From positions 66,382,001-66,446,000 of the forward strand of contig CM075350.1 in NCBI GenBank assembly GCA_037693485.1: a stretch of DNA of 64,000 nucleotides, written 5' to 3'. A program made the position numbers and the translations under genes. This document shows positions 55,994 through 64,000 of the stretch, piece after piece. The DNA is from Kitagawia praeruptora. Taxonomy: Eukaryota > Streptophyta > Magnoliopsida > Apiales > Apiaceae. Position 1 is the stretch's first letter; each line of letters starts with the position of its first letter. The notes under the pieces were generated by a model. It was not told the origin of the DNA and did no database searches. It saw only the letters and a list, made by a program, of their open reading frames with translations.

Positions 55994-58530
55994 AAGTGCT
56001 ATTACTTCCACCGAGTAGACTGTTTAAAGAATGCCTTTCTCTATTATCATATCACGATATTTTTCAGATCATGTACGCCTAATAAGCACCTATTTAGATT
56101 ATGTTGCATCTACATAGTTTATAATCCAGAATTGCATTTAATACCATGCATATATAGTTTCGAGACTACAAAGTCAATGTATCAGTCCGAGTAAGTACAT
56201 TGCAAAGCTTGCGTCAAACAAAATTACAGGATGATATACCTCTTAACAAAAAATGAATATATGCACAAAATATAATAGGGAAGAAAAACATCTCTAGATT
56301 ATTGGAAGTGTTAAAAAAATGCCAACTCTATACAAACAACATCAAGAGTACACCTTTTTAATCACTATTATTTCTCTGTAAAAATAACAAGAATTGCACA
56401 CACTCACACAAGAATAAATAAAGATTCATAGTTTCTTTTTTAATATACTGGTTGAACATTTGAATTTTTTTATTATAAATAAAGATCCAACAATATGAAG
56501 GCAAATATTTATAAAGGAATATAGTAATAAATGAATAATAGAAAATTTTGCCAATTTTTTTTTTAATTACAACAATATTTAACATTTCTAAGTAGTGCGC
56601 TTAGAATCCAGAGAATTGTTGCTCCCATCCTCTGATGACTCAACAGATGCAAAGCTCTTTTCTCTTGCAAAGAAGGCACTGCAAGTACTACCTAATGCAG
56701 AGAATAAAAACATTCAGAATTTAGATACGAATTCATACCTTTTTAATGAAATTCTTCTACAAATAAATCCAAATGCCACAGGTCCTGTAATAATAGATAA
56801 TACTAATTAGCCAAAAAAAAACTTATCAATTACACACATATTCAGTGGAAAATGCTAATAAGTTTTGGAGACATTTGGATTTGAGAAGTACTAATGTTTT
56901 ACTGCCATGTAATCAATGCAGGGGGAAAAACACACTGCACATCTTTAAGCAACAAATAAATTGATACAACAATATGCAGGAAATGATCAACATCTCTAAG
57001 CAACAAATAAATTGATACAACAATATGCAGGAAATGATCAGCACAAAGCCATGGAACATCACAACAATGAATAAGCAGAACCATAACAATTAGGCAAGTT
57101 CACACCTTTTTGATGTACTTCCTTCTGATCCCCAAGTAGCCCCATGTGGCAACTATTTTATATGCTAATTTATGAGAAGTCGATGTGATTTAGAGCCTGA
57201 CCAGCCTTAATCTCAAGTTTTAGACATGAAAAAGTACATTTTTTTGATAAAATAAAGAGTTACCTGAGGAGCTTCAACTTTCAGCACTTATGAGCCTAAT
57301 AGAGGTATAATAATGGCTAATAGAGGTATAATAATGCCTGAAAAGTTTGAAACCATAAGTTTAACCATGCAATTTAAGTTATCCCAAAAATAAGTAATTA
57401 AAAGATACGGAATCGAACAAAAATAATTGCAAGAAAATGGATACACAAAAAAGAAAAAAGGAAGACGTCAGGAATAATTACGATTCTTAAAATCAGTAAC
57501 CTGCCCAATTTCTTAGTACTGTTTTGCCTAAAAGTTGTGGAGCTGTTCCTGCAATTCTTATCATTGGTGCTGGCGGATTTGCTGATAAGCAAGTTAGCTA
57601 TGCAAGCCAATATTGGGTCTACACAAACGAATTCAATCCAGCTGGCACGGGTAGAGATTCCCTATTGCCATCCCCTGATCAGCATTGATTAATAGAATAG
57701 CCACACCATAGGGCATCTTAACTACGGTACCAAAATACACCTATATTTAGAAGATGTGTAATGCCCCAAATCATGAAAATAAATAACTTGCAAGATATAC
57801 GAACTATGCAATCACCAAACTTATGCAACTATATACCACTGGTGAGAACGAATCCCGGTTGCAACCATGAATCTACAAAATTTCAAACACAATAAGTAAT
57901 TTAAAAAAAAAGCCATATAACTCATCGCTGGGCAACTATTTTATATGCTAATTTCTGAGAAGCCGATGTGATTTCAGTTTTTCAGGTAATAATAGGAGAG
58001 ACCCCCGGAATTCCATGCTGAAAATAATAACTCTGGAGGAGGCAAAAAGACTCCTTATGATTGTTGTATTATATGGGCAAAGATATTAGATTTATTTAGA
58101 AAAAGGAGGAAAAGGAGAAAAAGGAGAAGACGCCCGTGGAAGAGCCACGTCAAACATCTGAGTTTTTCTTTTATATAGATAGAAGATTGGAGAAACTATT
58201 ATACTTGCAGAAAATCACAATGATTTGCTAGAATTCTATACCTTAACATATAGAATTCCACAAACTGAAGAATTATAATCCTGGAAAATAGAAACCAATG
58301 AAAAGTAAAATCCAAAATATAAATCATGTGAGAATATAGTAAAAATAAGTGAGCATTACCAGCCATTTCAGGGGCTTGGTCCTGTAAATATAGCTATGCC
58401 GAGTGAGAATCTTGGGCCTTTTCAACACTGCACACATATGATGTACCAAGTCAAATCCTTCTAAATAGACTAACTGAATCCACCAAAAAATAAAAAATTT
58501 AGAATTTAAATATGTAAAACCCATTACAAA
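55994..58530. other. Region of unrecognised, partly duplicated sequence
   Basis: Open stretches at 56595-56810 (plus) and 57610-57480 (minus, ends in a donor-like GTTACTG) might be exon remnants but match no family I know. GCAACTATTTTATATGCTAA occurs twice (about 57147 and 57931) in a longer repeated block of some 45 bp. No complete gene was seen. Confidence 0.35.
56940..57041. repeat. 51-bp tandem duplication
   Basis: Two copies (56940-56990, 56991-57041) share AAGCAACAAATAAATTGATA and CAATATGCAGGAAATGATCA. Confidence 0.88.
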
Positions 58531-58536
58531 ACTGAC

Positions 58537-59050
58537 CTTCTTTGATGAATAGATGCAAGCATATGATGACTTTGCCCCAAAATCATACGGGTCATCTTCA
58601 TTATCCTTGATACCCATGTGCACTACATACACATATATATGTACAAAAATTACAGATAGAATAATTAATACATATACATATATACATAAATTAAATTAAC
58701 CCCAAATTAAAACTTAGGGTTTCAATTTTAAATCCCCAATTTGTAATAAAATCGAATTAATCAAAATTGTAAGTTTGAACATATCAAACTTAGGCTTACC
58801 CACTGACAAATCAAATTAATTCGAGCTTTGAACCTTCGAGCTTTGACTTTCGAACAAATCGATTTTGATTTTAGTGTGAGAGAGAGAGTTTTGGGGGTTC
58901 GACTATGAGAGAGAGAGAGAGAGCTCTTCGAGGGTTGAGTGTGAAAGAGATAGAGCAGAGGTGAGTGATGGTGGAGGTGGGTTGTGGTTGTGAGAGACGA
59001 GAGAGAGGAGAGTGAGAGAGAGAGGCGAGAGAGATGAGAGTGAGAGGCGA
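58537..59050 (-). pseudogene. Possible gene start: (CT)n leader exon and small coding exon, unrecognised
   Basis: On the minus strand a CT-rich leader (59050-58800) ends in a good donor (GGTAAGCC). It is followed by an exon with ATG at 58617 encoding MGIKDNEDDPYDFGAKSS and ending at a GTCAGT donor (58537). The organisation is that of a real plant gene start, but no continuation could be joined in frame. It may be a captured gene 5' end. Family unknown. Confidence 0.35.
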
Positions 59051-59055
59051 GAGAG
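58876..59055. repeat. (GA)n-rich tract
   Basis: Several GAGAGA runs lie within the leader described for 58537-59050. Confidence 0.8.
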
Positions 59056-59129
59056 TTTTTCAGTTTTTTGTTTTAGTTTATTTCGTTTTGTCTTAAGGGG
59101 GTAAATAATTGTTAAGGGGGGGGGGGAAA

Positions 59130-62100
59130 TGTAATAACCCTAACTTTAGCAATGCTACAGTGATCATATGAACAGTAAATTTTGAGGATTTAGAGAAATT
59201 GTATGTAGGTACTCAATAATGGAAACAGAAAATGAATAAACAAAAACCATAGTAGTGTTGTACAATGAAAATAAGTGACTCGAAATGACGATAGATTTCA
59301 GAAATTCCTGAATATGGATTTTGAGGATTTTGATTTCGAATAAGCTTCTATGTGATATTAAGGAGTATAGAAATGTTAAAGGGTTTATATCTTGAGGAAA
59401 TATTTAAATTAGGTTAAACCAAGGAGGGATTTAGTTAAGGAAATGCCAAGGAATTTGGATTGTTAAACAATTTAGAACCACTTGGAAATGAGATATTAAA
59501 TTTGAGGAATTGAGAATTTAGAACGAAAACTGCTGAGACAGTGAAACGAACGTTCTAGAAACCGCTGAAACTTTATAACGAGATTAAGCAAACGAATCAA
59601 GAATTGAGGATATTAATATTAGAAGTCCAAGGGAGGATATATTATGAGAGGGAAAAAGAATTGAGGATATAATCCTAGAGTAAAGAGAATGCAAACGAGT
59701 TAGTGTGCGAGTTTGAGAATGCTTGAGAACCCGAGAGATAACCGGGAGAGCAACTTCTGAGAAAAAGAGAATATACCAACGATATTGGATCTAATATCTA
59801 CTTGAGGATTAGAATCACCCTAACACACTAATATATGATGTGGGAGAGGATATTATATATCCAAGGAATTTACAAAGGAGAAACCACTGAGACGATCACA
59901 GAAATCCTTCGATGAATCCAACAACTAGAAACTCTTGGACAAGGCCCAAGTATAAAACCAATAACAAGATATGGGCCTTAACATTGGCCCAATCACATTT
60001 AAGGGATAATTTTAAGTGGATTAAGAAGGGAAGTACCAAAGTAGAAGAATTATTAGACTTAAAGGATGTTGGATGCAATTTACATAAAGTTAAGGACTTT
60101 CTTGCAAAATTCAAAGATAAGCATTAACAAGGAGCCAACAATTGGCTCTTTCTCATTGGTGGACTTCAAACCCACTTAATTAAGAGATAAGGCAGCTGAT
60201 GAAAAGAATAAAAACAAGCCTTTCAAGTCATTATTCAAGAGAAAAAGCAAGAAAACATCAATCTCTCCAATCTGCCAAACAGGAACCAAGCACAAAGAAA
60301 AATTCATATCTCCATTTCTATCCATGATAAAATCACCAAATTTTAACCATAACTTCTCCACTCCATGTGTAAGGTTCGTGCAAAATTTCATGGCCAACAA
60401 AGTAGTATAGCCTAGTCAAATCCATGCTCAAAGTTGGAGAACCCAATCTGTCCAGTTTCTGTCCAGCGGAAAGATGGAGCTCCAAACCATAGCTAGGAAG
60501 CTTTGTATTTGGTGAACTATAGCTCAAATAAAAGCTTATACAGAGGCCAAGATGTGGTAAAAATTTGAGAGCCAAACACTTATTTTTCGATTTGTTATGA
60601 TTTTTACAAAAGTGATGATGAATAGTGACCCTTAGAAACTAACTTGATTTTTTATGGTTCTTTTAGTTGATTCAAGCTAGTATAAGGTTGATTAAGGATA
60701 TATCAAGGATTGTTAAGGGTTGTAAAAGCTTCAAGAAGGTATAAACATGCTTGCCCTTTTATATTTATAATGGATATTGAGTTAATTAGTGATTTAGTGG
60801 TGTAAATGTTAAGATTTTGATGTTATATGTGTTTGTAAGTGATTAAAGTTGAATATGGAAGGAGTATGTGCTTGTAACCATGGTTGGTAAGATGACCACA
60901 TGGTGTAGGTGATGGTGTATAAGGTGGATGATTGATTTGGAGGAGTTTGATTTTGGAAAGTATGAAAATATAGCCGTTATAATGTCCGATTTTCGTTAGA
61001 CCAAGAATCTACCCTATTTTTGGACCCTGAACCCATACGGTAGGCTACTGTCCAGACCCCCAAATGACCATGATGAGATAGAGCTTGGTTCATAGATCTT
61101 TTTGATATAAGGTGCGCTAAAATCTGATGAACGGTTTAGGAGAAAAGTTAGTTTTAGTGAAAGACGTTCGAAAACCCAGAAAATGTAAATGTGTTAACTT
61201 TGAGGCTATAACTATCATACTTAGACATTTTTATAAGTCACGAAATTTTGGGATAGTGTAGTAGATTGGTCAGAGGACCCTTTACAGTTGACCTTGCATT
61301 AAAATTCGAAACCTATAATTTCTGAGAATTTTTACAGTTAAGTGTGGTTGTCAGGGGGAAATGGTGAAAAACCCCTGAAACTTCGATTGAGTTTATAAAT
61401 GGTTAAGTTCTTGAACCTTTGGGGTAATAGTGATACGTTAAACATATATTAAAGTGTCAAGGGTAATGTTATACAAGAGTGTAGTGAGTAAGAGATGTGA
61501 TATTCAAATGACGGTCCTTTTGTGTTTATAGAAACTCCGGAAGAGGGACGAGCCATACCGTCAGGATACCGAGATCGAGGCAAGATCTTTCTATCCCTAC
61601 TTGGAAATTATTTATCTTCAAAGAAACTTGATTTCATGAAATATATATATATGTGATGCTATTGTTACTATATTGTTAAGAAATGGTTTTCCTTGATTAT
61701 TGATGTAAAAAGGAGAGGTATATGACGTATGATATGAACATGGATATGGGTATGAGTATGAGATGGATATGAATATACATAGAGATGATTATGCATGAAG
61801 TGAACATGCCTTATGATTAAGGGAATATGAAGGAATGGTTTCAATTGTTATATAGAGTTATATATAAAGGAATGGTATCAGTTGTTATCTAAAGATATAT
61901 AAAGGAATGATATCAGTTGTTATCTAAAGATATATAAAGGAATGGTATCAGTTATTATCTAAAGATATATAAAGGAATGGAATCAGTTATTATCTAGGGT
62001 TATATGATTTATAATATTATATTCTTTCTAAGTATTGTGATTTGATAAATATTATTGAATGGTATTTAATACTTTTGAGATAAATGGAATACTCTACGTA

Positions 62101-62205
62101 TATAAAAGCATATTGATTTCATTGAATACAGAGGAGATGTCTGAGTCATAATCAAAGTATTATGACATATTTAAATTTTAAAGGTGATGATAAATAGAAA
62201 TGGAA
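59130..62205 (+). mobile_element. LTR of a Ty3/gypsy (chromovirus-like) element, interrupted at its right side
   Basis: A G-run polypurine-like tract (about 59112-59129) touches TGTAATAACCCTAAC at 59130, a common start for long plant gypsy LTRs. Near 61530-61590 lies GAAGAGGGACGAGCCATACC and a CCGAGATCGAGGCAAG-type segment, also usual in such LTRs. No coding is present. The expected CA end and target duplication are not seen because a CACTA-like terminus starts at 62206. Assignment is from sequence style. Confidence 0.5.
61831..62010. repeat. 35-bp tandem repeat, five units
   Basis: Units start at 61831, 61866, 61901, 61936 and 61971, with core AAGGAATGGTATCAGTTGTT followed by ATCTAAAGATATAT. 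Confidence 0.92.
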
Positions 62206-62340
62206 CACTACAAGAAATCTGAACTTTACCTACTAATAATCTACCTACCCCTACTAATAATTAATTGTTAAAAGAATTGGTAGATAAAAGGCAACTTTTT
62301 TTTTGAACTAAAAAGGCAACTTTTTATTTTTGAGATTAAA
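62206..62340 (+). mobile_element. Second CACTA-like terminus
   Basis: CACTACAAGAAATCTGAA at 62206, with GAA before it, has the form of a CACTA end. CTACTAATAATCTACCTACC and related strings nearby could be subterminal repeats. The opposite end is not in the window. Confidence 0.45.
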
Positions 62341-64000
62341 TATTAGTAATAAATACGATGTGTACGGGGAAACGATTGGCGCCCAAAAATTCTAAAATTA
62401 AATCAAGTTTTAAGATTAGTATCCAGATCAGTTTCAAAAAAAAAAAAGATTAGTATCCAGATTATTGCTTATACATGCTGACATGTCAAATAACAACCCC
62501 ACCTATTAGCTTGCAAAAATATGTCTAACTGATTGTCCGGTCACTATTCATTTTTTTAAAATTACATCCCGTCACAATTCTAAAGCAGGTTCGTGTTATA
62601 TTACGTCTTCACATATGTTTTTTGACGATATTTTTATACATAATTTATAATTGTACATGTCAATTGTTTTATTGCTAAAATGTGTACATTAATATTATGT
62701 AGTTCGTATAGAACAAATTAATATAGAAAAATTAATTAAATTGCAATGAATAATTTTATTGATATATTTTATAATAATAAAAAAGGTTTAATAATGATTG
62801 ACTAATATGTTGGGAAAAAAACTTTCAATTTTATGTGACATATATGTGTGTGGTGCTTTTAGGGGGCCATTAGATTGATCTAAGGGCTTAAATTAGTTTT
62901 AAATTTCTATTTTAATTTTGGTTTCTATTTGATCACTTGTCTATCTATACTAAACCGTAATAAGTAAGCATGAGTTTTTTTTTTCTTCAATATGGTTCAG
63001 ATTTAAAGAATATAATGATCATTAGATTTTTAATACATAAATGAGAGTTGTTATATCTAATACTAAAGAGTGCTATTTTTTAAAATTACTATACTAGAGA
63101 ATTAAGGTTCGAATCCCGTTAATAACATGTTTATATTAATTTTTTTATTAATTTCAAATTATATATGTCATTAATTAAATAATAATTATTATTACTAATA
63201 ACATATTAGTAATATTATAATTTAATAAATTACAATTTTTAGCAATATAAGTTATCATAATATATTAAAACAAATTCGTACATCACACAGATGATAAGTT
63301 AATATAATTAAAATTGAAAAAAAGTATAAAAAGAACAATTTTCATTTTATTCCTTAATCGTGTATTCGTGTTTTAGGCGCTCTATGAAAATTTTCCAATC
63401 TCCAGGTTAATTTTTCCAAAATTTTCAATTTAGTGGTATATGAGCCGATAAGGCTAATTGGAGAGTTCACCCCTTTCATATTGTTTTGTTGACAGTTGTG
63501 TTAAGTGTGCCAGATCCAAGCAATCAGCAATCAAACATTCATGTTGCTATTTGATCCCCATCTTCAAAATTAAGAGTTCTGAATCCGTTTGATTACCATC
63601 TACTAATTTCTGTACTTGCCCTAATTTGCATCAAAAGGGGCTTGAATTACCCTTCTCTTTAATCTTTTATAGCTAATTGTATTCTCTCTTTGTATATTAG
63701 ATATGTATCGTTATCTCTCTTTCAGGGTTTTTGATTAGAAAGGTGTAAAGCATCCTCAACCTGGCTGTTCTTCATATTAAAAGAAGATTAGAGTATCCCT
63801 AGACTAATGGTCTCTCTCTCTCTCTCTCCCTCCTTCCTCTTCCCCTCCCTCCTCTCTATCTTTTCGATTTCAGTGGTGTATGTTATTAAATTTCGTTGAT
63901 TAAAATGCAGTTTGTTAAACATTTGGTGGTTTGGTTTGAAAATTTGGTGTAGGTATGTTTGAATGTTAAAAGCTAATTAATTGTGTTGGTTTGCGGATTT
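62341..64000. other. AT-rich DNA, possible gene leader near the right edge
   Basis: No ORF of note was found. At 63811-63850 a CT-rich run (TCTCTCTCTC then CCTCCTTCC) followed by TTTCGATTTCAG resembles a plant 5' leader, but no coding sequence follows before the window ends. Confidence 0.3.

Noticed and set aside
54694..62340. The CACTA ends at 54694 and 62206 as two ends of one element
   Set aside because: Both are in the same orientation and have different subterminal repeats, so they cannot be a terminal inverted pair.
63100..63130. GGTTCGAATCCCG, a tRNA B-box-like string
   Set aside because: No A box or cloverleaf-forming sequence lies upstream, so neither a tRNA gene nor a SINE is supported.

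Overview
The window looks like nuclear DNA of a flowering plant, most likely a eudicot. It is AT-rich, carries spliceosomal intron signals, and is built from plant transposon families (Copia Sirevirus, Ty3/gypsy-like LTRs, L1-type LINEs, hAT, CACTA, Helitron, Stowaway/Tourist/Mutator MITEs). One apparently intact host gene is present: a single-exon cytochrome P450 of the CYP96 (mid-chain alkane hydroxylase-like) type on the minus strand at 4092-5627. I cannot name the species. I saw no convincing tRNA, rRNA, CRISPR array or bacterial-type feature.

Layout. 1-2260: a minus-strand hAT transposon with a broken transposase, cut by the left edge. 2.5-9.5 kb: palindromic low-copy repeats, the P450, two MITE-like units, a (TAA)n microsatellite and a poly(A)-type element. 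9.5-13 kb: a large foldback element split by a 1.77-kb solo-LTR-like insertion that carries an internal 408-bp tandem duplication. 13-24.8 kb: Helitron pieces, many Stowaway MITEs (some nested), a 2.39-kb Copia element with LTRs and gag but no pol, a hAT MITE and a Mutator-type MITE. 25-28.6 kb: a 5'-truncated LINE split by a Tourist-like MITE and by a second solo-LTR-like element. 29-33 kb: a minisatellite, another poly(A)-type element, tandem duplications, a LINE tail and a myosin VIII fragment.

33120-46093: a 12.97-kb minus-strand Sirevirus with both LTRs (GTACC target duplication), a gag-pol with many stops, and a very long additional ORF (about 1,240 codons, one stop) between pol and the 3' LTR. 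It separates a myosin VIII fragment from a FANCM helicase fragment; both look like remains of captured or degraded host gene pieces. 47.8-53.8 kb: a plus-strand Sirevirus with one LTR, gag and most of pol. It carries a repeated near-palindromic 10-mer (CAGCAAGCTG) through both LTR and coding sequence. Its pol breaks at a chimeric junction into the primer-binding site and gag of a third Copia element, which is itself cut by a CACTA terminus at 54694. 55.6-59 kb: receptor-kinase exons and other exon-like pieces on the minus strand. 59.1-62.2 kb: a gypsy-like LTR. From 62206: a second CACTA-like terminus and mostly featureless DNA.

The genes do not form a working pathway. The window is a nested transposon cluster around one P450. 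The observations most worth following are the frame-independent 10-mer in the second Sirevirus, the pol-to-PBS chimeric junction, and the giant extra ORF with its palindrome-rich leader in the first Sirevirus.
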